DNA from: Komagataeibacter oboediens | Lineage (GTDB): Bacteria > Pseudomonadota > Alphaproteobacteria > Acetobacterales > Acetobacteraceae | Length of the DNA: 64,000 nucleotides | Assembly (NCBI RefSeq): GCF_003207815.1 | Contig: NZ_NKTX01000003.1 | Coordinates: forward strand, 116,429 to 180,428 | Reading direction: 5' to 3' | Part shown: positions 1 through 8,900 of the stretch, in pieces | How the letters are laid out: every line of letters starts with the position of its first letter | How positions within the stretch are numbered: the stretch's first letter is position 1 | Translations under genes and position numbers: made by a program | Notes under the pieces: model-generated | Databases searched by the model: none | Told to the model about the DNA's origin: nothing | Seen by the model: the letters and a program-made list of their open reading frames with translations, nothing else

Positions 1-27
1 AACGGAACAGGGGCATTTGGATCTGTA

Positions 28-426
28 ATGCATATACACGCACGTAACAGGACACTTTCGCCGTGGTTGTGCGCTATGGGCGCGGTCGTGCTGCTGGCGG
101 GATGCGCGGGACACGGTGCGCCCCGGACAGCGTCGCGCCCCGCCGTGGCTCCGGCGTCGTCGGGGCATATCCCCCCGCAGGATTTCGCCCCCGGCCTGAC
201 GGGGGAGGAAGGTGCGCCACCACAGGGTGTCGTCCTGACAAATGATCCCTCCGCGCCAGCGGATACGCCCCTGTGTGGCCATGCCGCGCGGGAGGCGAAC
301 GCCATAGGGGCCGCCGTTCACCCCGATATCACCCCCACCGCCAGCAGCTGCGCCGCCAATGCGTGTTTCGATGCGCAGACCGGCACCTATATCGCCGCTG
401 ACGGCAGCCGCCGGGTCTGCCGCTAG
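28..426 (+). CDS. small predicted lipoprotein, unknown function
   Basis: A 132-residue protein with a lipoprotein signal peptide: basic residues at the N-terminus, a hydrophobic run (about residues 17-24) and the lipobox LAGC with the acylated cysteine at residue 26. The mature part is rich in Pro, Ala and Gly for about 60 residues (probably disordered) and ends in a short Cys-containing segment (about residues 83-132, four cysteines). I do not recognise a family. The weak GGAT six bases before the ATG supports this start. Predicted to be anchored in the inner or outer membrane facing the periplasm. The lipoprotein call is solid; the function is unknown. Confidence 0.7.
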   Translation: MHIHARNRTLSPWLCAMGAVVLLAGCAGHGAPRTASRPAVAPASSGHIPPQDFAPGLTGEEGAPPQGVVLTNDPSAPADTPLCGHAAREANAIGAAVHPDITPTASSCAANACFDAQTGTYIAADGSRRVCR

Positions 427-529
427 CGGCCCGGCCGCATATGCTGCATGGGTCATATGCCGCGCGTGGGCAGGCGGAAACCATATTCCGATTGACTTGG
501 TCCGGATGGATGGTTGACCCTCACCTTCC

Positions 530-991
530 ATGAGCCTCCCCCCTTCATCCGGCAGCATAGGTGACCCGCAGGCCACGGTACACATGTTCCCCCTCAAGCG
601 CATGCTGTCGCTGCGCGAGGCCGCGGAATATGTCGGTATCACGCTGCTGCGGCTGCGTAGCCTGCGTCTTGTGAACGCAGGCCCCCACGCCGCCATGCGC
701 AGCAAGAACGGGGTGATGTTCCGGATCGAGGATCTGGACGATTATGTGGACGGCCTGTACCGCCGCGCCAACATTTCCCATACCGAACAGGCACGACACC
801 GTAATGAATGGCGCGGCAGGCTGGCCGCCCTGCCAGAAGAGGCACGGGGCGGCATATCCGATTCCTTCATGCAGATCGTCACCCGTGACGAACTGCTGGA
901 AAAAGGGGCCAACCGGGGGTTCCGTGTCCTGTTCCTTGGCGGGCTGTGCCTGATTTTCCTGTCCCATACGCCGCTGATCTGGCGGCTGTAG
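530..991 (+). CDS. HTH protein with C-terminal membrane segment
   Basis: A 153-residue protein. Residues about 25-75 look like an excisionase/MerR-type helix-turn-helix: the segment SLREAAEYVGIT is followed by an arginine-rich helix and then by the wing-like FRIEDLDDYVDGLYRR. The last 21 residues form one hydrophobic membrane-spanning segment (about 133-150), so the DNA-binding-like domain would face the cytoplasm on a tail anchor. No clear ribosome-binding site precedes the ATG at 530; in-frame ATGs at 584 and 602 are alternatives that keep the HTH. It stands alone between the lipoprotein and the Skp-like gene. Family-level function is inferred and no target is known. Confidence 0.6.
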   Translation: MSLPPSSGSIGDPQATVHMFPLKRMLSLREAAEYVGITLLRLRSLRLVNAGPHAAMRSKNGVMFRIEDLDDYVDGLYRRANISHTEQARHRNEWRGRLAALPEEARGGISDSFMQIVTRDELLEKGANRGFRVLFLGGLCLIFLSHTPLIWRL

Positions 992-1095
992 GGTGATGCG
1001 GCGGGCATTTCGGTGAAAATGCGTTTTTTTGCCTGTGCGGGTATGTTCTTTCGACATACGATCCGCTACGCAGAAACCACGATAGCGGAACAATA

Positions 1096-1836
1096 ATGGA
1101 TCGGATAATGACAGGTATGCGCAGCAGCACTATGGCCCGGACCGGATACGCGCGGCTGTGTGGCGCACTTTGTGGGGCGGCACTTGCCCTGACCCCTGTC
1201 CTTGCCATGGCGCAGGACGCTGGTGGCGGTCAGCAGCAGGCACCCATACTGCCCATGCCGCCCGTGCCTGAATTCAAGCCGCTGCCCGCGGGCACGAAGC
1301 CTGCCGCGCCTGTCATCGGCATTTTTAATACCCAGCAGATCATGGCGCAGTCCACCGCCGTGCAGAAACTGCAGACCGAACTGGGCGCCCGCCGCGAGGC
1401 GCTGGTGCGCGACGTGCGCGCCGAGGATGCGCAGCTTCAGGCCGTGCGCCAGTCCATCATCAAGGCAGGCAAGGCACCCACGCCGGAACAGCAGCAGGAG
1501 CTGCAGAAGCGCGTGAACGCCGACCGCACCAAGTTTGGTAACCGTAACCGGATTCTGGAAGAAGACGCGCAGGTTGCCCTGAACCAGGTGCAGCGTGAAA
1601 TGCAGCAGATCGTCAGCGCCATCGCTTCCGCGCGCGGCATGACCATGGTGCTGCAGGCTGGCACCGCCGCCCTGCATGACAACAGTCTGGATATCAGCGA
1701 TCAGGTCGTGACCTACCTCAATCAGGCGCTGCCGTCGGTGTACCTGCCCGGTCCCACGGAAGACCCTGAGGAAATCGCCAAGAGCGGCAAATACCCGGTC
1801 ATGCCGTTCCAGCCCTCTGATGGTGGTGGAGAATAA
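1096..1836 (+). CDS. skp: OmpH/Skp-family periplasmic chaperone
   Basis: A 246-residue secreted protein of the OmpH/Skp family. Family members hold unfolded outer-membrane proteins in the periplasm and deliver them for assembly. The signal peptide ends near AMAQ (about residue 36-40) and is followed by a Pro-rich linker. The core begins with IGIFNTQQIMAQST, the usual start of Skp strand 1, followed by a long charged helical arm (about residues 95-170, rich in Gln, Arg and Glu) and a return strand ending in the LPSVYLP region. The C-terminal tail after residue 215 is an extra. Several in-frame Met codons near the start make the exact N-terminus uncertain. It is not in the common bamA-skp-lpxD context here. 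Confidence 0.8.
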   Translation: MDRIMTGMRSSTMARTGYARLCGALCGAALALTPVLAMAQDAGGGQQQAPILPMPPVPEFKPLPAGTKPAAPVIGIFNTQQIMAQSTAVQKLQTELGARREALVRDVRAEDAQLQAVRQSIIKAGKAPTPEQQQELQKRVNADRTKFGNRNRILEEDAQVALNQVQREMQQIVSAIASARGMTMVLQAGTAALHDNSLDISDQVVTYLNQALPSVYLPGPTEDPEEIAKSGKYPVMPFQPSDGGGE

Positions 1837-1867
1837 TCACCCACGCATGAACCCGTCCCGCAACAGG

Positions 1868-1885
1868 CCCCTGCATATGCAGGGG
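1868..1885. repeat. perfect 18-bp palindrome between convergent genes
   Basis: CCCCTGCATATGCAGGGG lies 30 bases after the skp stop and just before the end of the convergent ybaK. It could act as a weak bidirectional terminator, but no T-run follows on either strand. Confidence 0.4.
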
Positions 1886-1898
1886 TGAGCGGACCGGA

Positions 1899-2372
1899 TC
1901 AGGCTAGCAGGTCGGCTGTAATCGCGTCTGTCGCCGCCACGGCGTCGGCAGGCGACAGCCGGACCAGATAGCCACGTTTTCCCCCGTTTATGACCACATA
2001 AGGCTGTGCCAGCGCGTCTTGCGCCAGTGCTGTCGGCACGCGCCGACGCTGCCCGAACGGGCTGATCCCGCCCACGCGGAAACCCGTGCTGCGTTCGGCG
2101 GTGGGCGGTGGCATCATTTCGGCTGACTTGCCGCCAAAGGCTGCAGCGACTTTCTTCATGCTCAGCGTCGCCGCGACCGGCACCACGACACAGGCCGGGC
2201 GTGCGTCCACCATGACCATCAGTGTCTTGAACACGCGTGCGGGGTCTTCCCCGATCGATGCGGCGGCATGGTTGCCAGTCTGTCCCGCGCCGGGATCATA
2301 GTCATATTCAATGACGGTGAAGGCCACGCCAGCTTTTTCCAATGCCGCCGTGGCGGGTGTTGCCCTGCTCAT
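1899..2372 (-). CDS. ybaK: YbaK/EbsC-type aminoacyl-tRNA deacylase
   Basis: A 157-residue YbaK/EbsC-family protein. YbaK hydrolyses mischarged Cys-tRNA(Pro) after prolyl-tRNA synthetase errors. The sequence has the family layout throughout: the N-terminal ALEKAGVAFTVIEYDYDP, the central VFKTLMVMVDARPACVVVPV strand pair with the conserved lysine, the MKKVAAAFGGKSAEMMPPP segment, and GGISPFGQRRRVPT near the C-terminus. The length matches YbaK (about 159 residues). The ATG at 2372 is chosen because GAAGGGA lies just upstream; the longer ORF from 2399 lacks such a site. It probably acts in the cytoplasm with ProRS. Its upstream flank carries copy A of the dispersed repeat. Confidence 0.9.
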   Translation of the reverse strand: MSRATPATAALEKAGVAFTVIEYDYDPGAGQTGNHAAASIGEDPARVFKTLMVMVDARPACVVVPVAATLSMKKVAAAFGGKSAEMMPPPTAERSTGFRVGGISPFGQRRRVPTALAQDALAQPYVVINGGKRGYLVRLSPADAVAATDAITADLLA

Positions 2373-2427
2373 GCTTCCCTTCTTTATCCTGAAGACCATT
2401 TCAGAAGACGTTACTGGTCATAAAGAA

Positions 2428-2513
2428 TAAAATTTTTTGGTGAAGCTTTTTTCAAAAAGCTCCGCGACCGCCACCTTCTGTGAAAAAAGATGGCACTCAA
2501 AAACGTTTATTAT
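2428..2513 (+). repeat. dispersed double-hairpin repeat, copy A
   Basis: First of five related elements in the window. The left end AAAATTTTTTGGTG leads into a stem-loop GAAGCTTTTTT/CAAAAAGCTCC, then a second, imperfect stem (CGCCACCTT with AAGATGGC) and the right end CTCAAAAACGTTTAT. It lies between the 3' end of the SDR gene and the 5' end of ybaK, both on the minus strand. See copies B-E. Confidence 0.75.
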
Positions 2514-2533
2514 ATTTATCTGGAGACAATCTT

Positions 2534-3265
2534 TTACGTTTCCATATCGAAACGTATGCAGCCACCCTGCGGCTGGGGACCGGGCAGGCACAGGCTGACA
2601 ATCCGGGGGGCGATGGCTTCGGGCGGCATCAGGCTTTTCTGGTCCAGTGCGGGCATGGCCAGCCGACGCAGCCGGGTCGCGACCATGCCGGGTTCAAACA
2701 GGTTGATGCGCAGCGGGCTGCCCTGTGGCATTTCACGTACCCATGTCCGTACAATGGCGTCCTGTGCTGCGCGCGTTGCTGCCACCAGTCCCCAGAACGG
2801 CTCCGGCACCTGCGCATGGTGGTCGGTCAGGAAGACGGCGCGTCCGGCCGGGCTGTGCTCCAGCAGTGGACCCAGCGTGCGGATCAGCCGCCATGTGGTC
2901 AGGGGACCGGCCTGCAGCCCCCGTTCCCAGTCTCCGGGCTGCATGTGGGAGAGGGGAGAGAGCAGGCCGAGTTCCCCTGCGCAATGGACCACACAGTCCA
3001 GCCTGCCGATCCGGGCCGCGATGGACGGGCCCAGCGTGTCCAGCTTTTCCCCGTCCAGCAGGTCAAGTGGCAGCAGGGTAGCGTTCTGCCCGGTGTGCTG
3101 GCGGACCAGGTCATCCGTGTGTTCCAGCCCACCCTGCGCGCGTGCGGTCAGGATGCACTGTGCACCCGCCTGCGCCAGCGCCACGGCGACCGCGCGCCCG
3201 ATCCCCCGGCTGGCGCCGGTAATCAGGGCGACCCGTCCGGTCAGATCGGTCACGGAACCCGTCAT
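2534..3265 (-). CDS. SDR-family protein, catalytic residues replaced
   Basis: A 243-residue short-chain dehydrogenase/reductase fold protein resembling YciK. The cofactor motif TGASRGIG (residues 17-24) is intact, and the later VVHCAG matches the NNAG region. The active site is not: where YciK reads WGAYAASKFA this protein reads WGLVAATRAA, so the catalytic Tyr is Val and the Lys is Arg, and the serine position reads FLTDHH. It may bind NAD(P) without normal SDR chemistry. The start ATG overlaps the purF stop by four bases (ATGA), so it should be translationally coupled to purF. Reading it as a non-catalytic or regulatory SDR is inference. Confidence 0.8.
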   Translation of the reverse strand: MTGSVTDLTGRVALITGASRGIGRAVAVALAQAGAQCILTARAQGGLEHTDDLVRQHTGQNATLLPLDLLDGEKLDTLGPSIAARIGRLDCVVHCAGELGLLSPLSHMQPGDWERGLQAGPLTTWRLIRTLGPLLEHSPAGRAVFLTDHHAQVPEPFWGLVAATRAAQDAIVRTWVREMPQGSPLRINLFEPGMVATRLRRLAMPALDQKSLMPPEAIAPRIVSLCLPGPQPQGGCIRFDMET

Positions 3266-4776
3266 GCAGGTTCGGGGTGGTGTTCGGCCTCGTAATCCAC
3301 CAGTTCAATCGGATAGTCGCCGGTAAAGCAGGCGTCGCAGTAGCGGTTGGCCGCGCTCTTGCGGTCCTTGTAGCCCAGCGCGCGGTACAGCCCGTCAAAG
3401 GAAATGAAGGCAAGGCTGTCCACGCCGATCAGCTTGGCCATTTCCTCGATATTGTGCTGGGCGGCAAGAAGCTGGCTGCGTTCGGGCGTGTCGATGCCAT
3501 AGAAACATGAATGCGTGGTCGGCGGAGAGGAAATGCGCATATGCACTTCCCTGGCGCCTGCCGCGCGGACCATGTCCACGATCTTGCGCGATGTGGTGCC
3601 GCGCACGATGGAGTCATCGACCAGCACCACGCGCTTGCCATCCAGCACGGGGCGGTTGGTGGAATGTTTCATTTTCACGCCCAGATTGCGGATCTGGTCG
3701 GTCGGCTCGATAAAGGTCCGGCCCACGTAATGGTTGCGGATGATGCCCAGTTCGAACGGGATGCCGCTTTCGGCTGCGAACCCCATGGCCGACGGCACGC
3801 CGGAATCGGGCACTGGCACGATCACGTCTGCGTCCACGGCGCTTTCGCGGGCCAGTTCCACGCCAATCTGCTTGCGGGTGTCATAGACGGCCTTGCCATC
3901 CATGACGGAATCGGGCCGGGCGAAATAGATGTATTCGAACACGCAGAAGCGCGACTGCTTGCTGTCGAACGGCTTGAGGGAACGGATGCCATCGTCATTG
4001 ATGATCACGATTTCGCCCGGTTCCACGTCGCGCACGAACTCCGCGCCGACAATGTCCAGCGCACAGGTCTCACTGGCCAGAACCCATTTGCCCTCCGAGC
4101 CATCTTCTTCGCGCAGGCGACCAAGGATAAGCGGACGCACGCCCAGCGGGTCGCGTACGCCAATCAGTTCATTGCGTGACAGCACGATCAGGGAATACGC
4201 GCCCAGCACCTGCTTGAGCGCGTCAATCAGCCGGTCCACCACGTTGGAATACAGCGATATGGCGATCAGGTGGATGAATACCTCGCTGTCCGTGGTGGAC
4301 TGGAAGATGCATCCCCGCCGCACCAGTGCCTTGCGCAGGGTTTCGGCATTGGTCAGGTTGCCGTTATGGGCCACCGCCAGGCCACCGAATTCAAAATCGG
4401 CAAATAGCGGCTGCACGTTACGGATCAGTGTGGCCCCGGTTGTGGCGTACCGGTTGTGGCCCACGGCGCAGTGCCCCGGTAGTGTCGCCATGACGCGGGC
4501 ATCGCCAAACACGTCGCCAACCAGCCCAAGTCCCTTGTGGGTATGGAAGCGTTCGCCATCATAGGACACGATGCCGGAGGCTTCCTGCCCGCGATGCTGC
4601 AGGGCATGCAGCCCCAGCGCCGTCAGGGCGGCGGCATCCTTGGTGTTCCATACGCCAAAAACCCCGCATTCTTCATGCGGCTTGTCATCATCATGCCGCC
4701 ACTGGGCGGCGATATCATCGCGTTCGTGCTGTGTTGTCGGATTGCCGGAAACAGCATGGAAGCAGGGACGGGACAT
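3262..4776 (-). CDS. purF: amidophosphoribosyltransferase
   Basis: PurF, 504 residues, makes 5-phosphoribosylamine from PRPP and glutamine, the committed step of purine synthesis. A propeptide-like N-terminus precedes the glutamine-amidotransferase domain, whose nucleophile is Cys37 in EECGVFGVW. The phosphoribosyltransferase domain carries the PRPP loop VVLVDDSIVRGTTS (about 383-396). Cysteines 278, 424, 480 and 483 (the last two in YCDACF) match the [4Fe-4S] ligands of the Bacillus-type enzyme, so this is the Fe-S, propeptide-processed class. It follows cvpA by 51 bases, a common pairing, and overlaps the SDR gene downstream. Confidence 0.97.
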   Translation of the reverse strand: MSRPCFHAVSGNPTTQHERDDIAAQWRHDDDKPHEECGVFGVWNTKDAAALTALGLHALQHRGQEASGIVSYDGERFHTHKGLGLVGDVFGDARVMATLPGHCAVGHNRYATTGATLIRNVQPLFADFEFGGLAVAHNGNLTNAETLRKALVRRGCIFQSTTDSEVFIHLIAISLYSNVVDRLIDALKQVLGAYSLIVLSRNELIGVRDPLGVRPLILGRLREEDGSEGKWVLASETCALDIVGAEFVRDVEPGEIVIINDDGIRSLKPFDSKQSRFCVFEYIYFARPDSVMDGKAVYDTRKQIGVELARESAVDADVIVPVPDSGVPSAMGFAAESGIPFELGIIRNHYVGRTFIEPTDQIRNLGVKMKHSTNRPVLDGKRVVLVDDSIVRGTTSRKIVDMVRAAGAREVHMRISSPPTTHSCFYGIDTPERSQLLAAQHNIEEMAKLIGVDSLAFISFDGLYRALGYKDRKSAANRYCDACFTGDYPIELVDYEAEHHPEPA

Positions 4777-4827
4777 GGTCAGCGATCTTTCCTTGACGGA
4801 CGGGGGCGGAGGGTACCGACAGAAGGT

Positions 4828-5352
4828 TCAGATGGGCGCGTCATGCCGCGTCCCGGCGGGTTGCGCAAGGTGCGCATGAAAGTTATCGGGCGTATAGGCG
4901 TTCAGGTACGTCATGCTGTCGCCAACAAGGGGGACGATACGGCTCGATCGCATGACATCGGGCCATTCGGCTGCGGGAACAAGGGCGGTAATGCCCGCAT
5001 ATAGCAGCACCAGACAGACATACCCGCGCGCCAGCCCGAATATCAGGCCCAGCGCACGGTCGATTCCCGACAGGATCGATCCCTGCACCGCCCGACCCGA
5101 CAGATGGGCAGTCGTGGTGAAAATGACAAGAAGGACAAGGAACAGGACGGCGAAGGACGCAAGGGACGCCAGCGTGTGATTGCTGATCCACTGCGTGGCA
5201 TAAGGCATGAGCGCCCCGTACCATGCCACGGCCATGATGATGGCCATGACCCAGGCGGCAAGCCCCAGGACTTCGCGTGAAAAGCCGCGGACTGCACCGA
5301 CCAGAGCCGACAGGGCGACAATGGCGATGCCTGTTGCGTCAATCCAGTTCAT
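4828..5352 (-). CDS. cvpA: CvpA family membrane protein
   Basis: A 174-residue inner-membrane protein of the CvpA family, named for colicin V production and usually encoded just before purF, as here. It starts MNWIDATGIAIVALSAL, with the conserved Asp in the first membrane helix, then RGFSREVLGLAAW and two to three more hydrophobic segments up to about residue 125. The tail after residue 145 is soluble. The ORF stays open upstream to 5547, but that extension is not membrane-like and the family begins at this Met, so the ATG at 5352 is used. The molecular role is unclear even in model species. Confidence 0.88.
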   Translation of the reverse strand: MNWIDATGIAIVALSALVGAVRGFSREVLGLAAWVMAIIMAVAWYGALMPYATQWISNHTLASLASFAVLFLVLLVIFTTTAHLSGRAVQGSILSGIDRALGLIFGLARGYVCLVLLYAGITALVPAAEWPDVMRSSRIVPLVGDSMTYLNAYTPDNFHAHLAQPAGTRHDAPI

Positions 5353-5516
5353 GCGTGCCGGACCGGGGGATGACCCGCCGGCAGGTAACAGGCATGGACC
5401 TGGTCCATATATCAAGACATTTCCTGCTGTTCCGCCTGTGGCCAGCTTATGCCACCGGCATGCCGCAACGCATAGGCCAAAAATGGCCCCGCGCGATTCC
5501 CGGCCCGCGCAGGCGG

Positions 5517-5930
5517 TCAGGGCAGCTTGGTGGTACGGATGTTCCATGGCCGCCGGCGCGCGGCGGTGGAGACGGACGTGCGTTCGGCCATATTCAGCGC
5601 CAGCAGCAGGTTGCCCATGCGGGTACGGCGGTCAAGTTCGATCCATACATCCTCGGGCTCGACCCCTTCCGCGGTCCAGATTTCCAGCAGGTGGGCCAGT
5701 ACATCGGCGCTGTGTTCGACAAGGCCCGCGTGATCGAGTGTCATGAGGTCCATCACGCACTGTTCGGCTGAACAGGTGAAGGCGCGGCCTGCCTCACGCG
5801 TGACACGGGTATTGCGGGGCCTGTCATCGGGGGGGCGGGCCGCATCCAGACGCGCCTGCAGCCGGCCAAGCGCATGGTCGGCGACGGGCCGGTCTGGTGG
5901 CGGGGCGGACGGGGTGCGGGAACGGGACAT
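5517..5930 (-). CDS. HisE/MazG-like small protein
   Basis: A protein of about 137 residues lying between metH and cvpA on the same strand. The central part (about residues 55-115) has the helical pattern of phosphoribosyl-ATP pyrophosphohydrolase (HisE): a helix with CVMDLMTLD, then HSADVLAHLLEIWTAEGV, then a final EDVWIELDRRTRMGN. The HSAD segment corresponds to the acidic EaAD metal-binding helix, but only part of the acidic set is visible, so enzyme activity is doubtful. The N-terminal 45 residues are Pro/Arg-rich. ATG 5930 is chosen; a TTG at 5969 is possible. The family link is tentative. Confidence 0.55.
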   Translation of the reverse strand: MSRSRTPSAPPPDRPVADHALGRLQARLDAARPPDDRPRNTRVTREAGRAFTCSAEQCVMDLMTLDHAGLVEHSADVLAHLLEIWTAEGVEPEDVWIELDRRTRMGNLLLALNMAERTSVSTAARRRPWNIRTTKLP

Positions 5931-5996
5931 CGGGCGATGATGGACATTATTCCGCCCACCGGTCAACAAGTCCCGCCGGATGGCCCCAATGCGTTT

Positions 5997-8900
5997 TCAG
6001 ATCGAGAAATACTTCGCCTGCGGGTTGAAAATGACCAGCGCGGAGGTCGACTGCTCTGGGTGCAGCTGGAAACCATCGGTCAGCGAGACGCCGATCTTTT
6101 CCGCATCCAGCAGTTTCAGGATCGGCTCCTGCTCCTCCAGCCGGGGACAGGCGGGATAGCCGAAGGAATAGCGCGACCCGCGATACCCCTGCTGCAGCAG
6201 TTTCGCCATGTCACGGTCGTCCTCGGCGGCGAAGCCCATCTCGGCGCGGATGCGCTTGTGGGTGTATTCCGCCATGGCTTCCGCCATCTCCACCGACAGG
6301 CCATGCAGGTACAGATAATCCTTGTAACGGTCCGCCTCGAACCATTCACGTGCCCTGTCCGATGCGTCCTGCCCCACGGTCACGACCTGCAGGCCGATCA
6401 CGTCGCGCTGCCTGTCGTCAATGTCGCGCACGAAATCGGCAATGCAGGCCCCGTCCGCGCGTGGCTGGCGGGGTAGCGTGAAGCGGGCGACCTCGGTCAT
6501 GCCGTCCTCGCCAAACAGCACCAGATCATTGCCTTCGCCCGCCGCCTTCCAGTAGCCGTAGCTGGCCTTGGGGTGCAGGATGTCCTGCTCCGCGCACAGG
6601 GCCAGCATGTGGCGCAGCACGGGACGCAGCTCCTTTCGCGCCCAGACCATGAAATCTTCCAGTGAGCGGCCCTGCTTACGGAAGCCCCACTGGAACTGGT
6701 ACAGCGAACGTTCATTGAGGAACGGCAGCACCGCCTCCGGTGTCGCCTCCAGCACGCGCGGGCCCCAGAAGGGCGGGGTCAGCACGGGTTCATCCGCCGT
6801 CAGTCGTTCGCGCCGCGCACGGGCCGCCGCCATGTCCACCGGACCGAAGCCACGGGTTTCGGCGGCTTCGATATCCTGCGTGCGGTTGGTGCGCGTGGCC
6901 TTGCCCGCGCGACGGGACTGGATGGCGGCAAGGTAGGTGTCGAATTCACCCTGCGCCACCTTGTCCATAAGCGACAGGCCATCGAACGCGTCACGCGCAT
7001 AGGCCACGCGTCCGCCTTCGCCATAGGCGGCGGTGCAGTCCTCTTCCACATAATTGCGGGTCAGCGCGGCACCACCCAGCATGACCGGCACGTCAACGCC
7101 CTGCCGGTTCATTTCCTCCAGATTTTCGCGCATGATGACGGTGGACTTGACCAGCAGGCCCGACATGCCGATGGCATCGGCCTTGTGCTCACGTGCTGCC
7201 GCGATCATGTCGGCCACTGGCACCTTGATGCCAAGGTTGATGACCCGGTAGCCGTTATTGGTCAGAATGATGTCGACAAGGTTCTTGCCGATGTCATGCA
7301 CGTCGCCCTTGACCGTGGCCAGCACCATGGTGCCGCGGGTCTGCCCCTCGGTGCGTTCCATGTGGGGTTCAAGCCAGGCCACGGCCGCTTTCATGGTCTC
7401 GGCTGACTGCAGCACGAAGGGCAGCTGCATCTTGCCCGCGCCAAACAGTTCGCCCACCACCTTCATGCCATCAAGCAGCACGGTATTGATGATGTCGAGC
7501 GGCGCCATGTCCTGCATGGCCTCGTTGAGGTCTTCCTCCAGACCCTTGCGGTCGCCATCGACAATGCGGTCCTTCAGGCGTTCGGGCGCGGTTTCGGCCC
7601 GGGCCTTCTTCACCGCGTCGGCGGCCTTGCGGTCGGCAAAGATTTCCAGCATGCGCTGCAGCGGGTCGTAGCCTTCGCTGCGGCGGTCAAAGATCAGGTC
7701 CTCGGCAACCTTGACCTCTTCCTTCGCGATCAGGTGCAGCGGACGGATTTTCGACACATGCACGATCGCCGCTGTCATGCCCGCGCGCACCGCGTGGTCA
7801 AGGAACACGGAATTCAGCACCGCGCGCGCCGCAGGGTTCAACCCGAACGAGATGTTGGACAGCCCCAGCACGATCTGGATATCGGGGAAGCGTTCGCGGA
7901 TCAGGCGGATGCCCTCCAGCGTCCATTCACCCAGCTTGCGGTCATCTTCCGTGCCGGTGCCGATGGTGAATGTCAGCGGGTCGATCATCAGGTCGGATTG
8001 CGGCAGGCCATGCTTTTCACATGCGAATTCGACCAGCCGTGTCGCGATGCGCAGCTTGTCTTCCGCCGTCTTGGCCATGCCCACTTCATCAATGGTCAGG
8101 GCGATGACGGATGCGCCGAACTTGCGTGCCAGCAGCATGCGTTCGTTGGCGATCGCCTCCCCATCCTCGAAATTGATGGAGTTGATGATCGGCTTGCCGC
8201 CATGCAGCTTCAGTGCGGCCTCGATCACCGGTGTTTCGGTGGAATCAATGACCAGCGGCGCATTGACCGAGGAGGTGAAGCGGGTGACGACCGCGTTCAT
8301 TTCGCGCATTTCGTCACGGCCGACGAAGGCGGTGCAGATATCCAGCGCGTTCGAGCCTTCGGCCACCTGTTCGCGGCCCAGGGCCACGCAGCCGTCCCAG
8401 TCGCCCGCTTCCTGCAACTGCCGCCATTTTTTCGATCCGTTGGCGTTGCAGCGCTCACCAATCGAGAAATAGCTGTTTTCCTGCCGCAGCGGCACCTGCG
8501 AATACAGGCTGGCGACCGACGGAATCCATACCGGTTTGCGCGGCACGGGGGCGGGACGGATGCGGCCGGTGCCCTCGGCGCGCTTTCGCAGCATCTGGTC
8601 GAGTGCCTGCGTATGCGGTGTGGACGTGCCGCAGCACCCGCCGATCAGGTTCAGCCCGTCTTCGGTAATGAAGCGGTCGACCCAGCTTGCCATTTCGGCG
8701 GGCGTCAGCGGGTAATGTGTCGTGCCATTGACCAGTTCGGGCAGGCCCGCATTGGGCTGGACCGAAATCAGGCCGGGCCAGTTTTCGGACAGCCAGCGCA
8801 CATGTTCCGCCATTTCCTGCGGTCCGGTGGCGCAGTTCAGGCCCATCAGCGGCACATCCAGCGCGTTGATGACCGTGGCGGCTGCCGCAATGTCGGGACC

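Noticed and set aside
2480..3326. Two plus-strand frames of about 270 codons over the SDR gene
   Set aside because: The minus-strand SDR has TGASRGIG and the family layout; the plus frames have none and start inside the dispersed repeat.
4828..5547. Longer CvpA starting at 5547
   Set aside because: The extra 65 residues are not membrane-like and run back into the HisE-like gene; the family begins MNWID at 5352.
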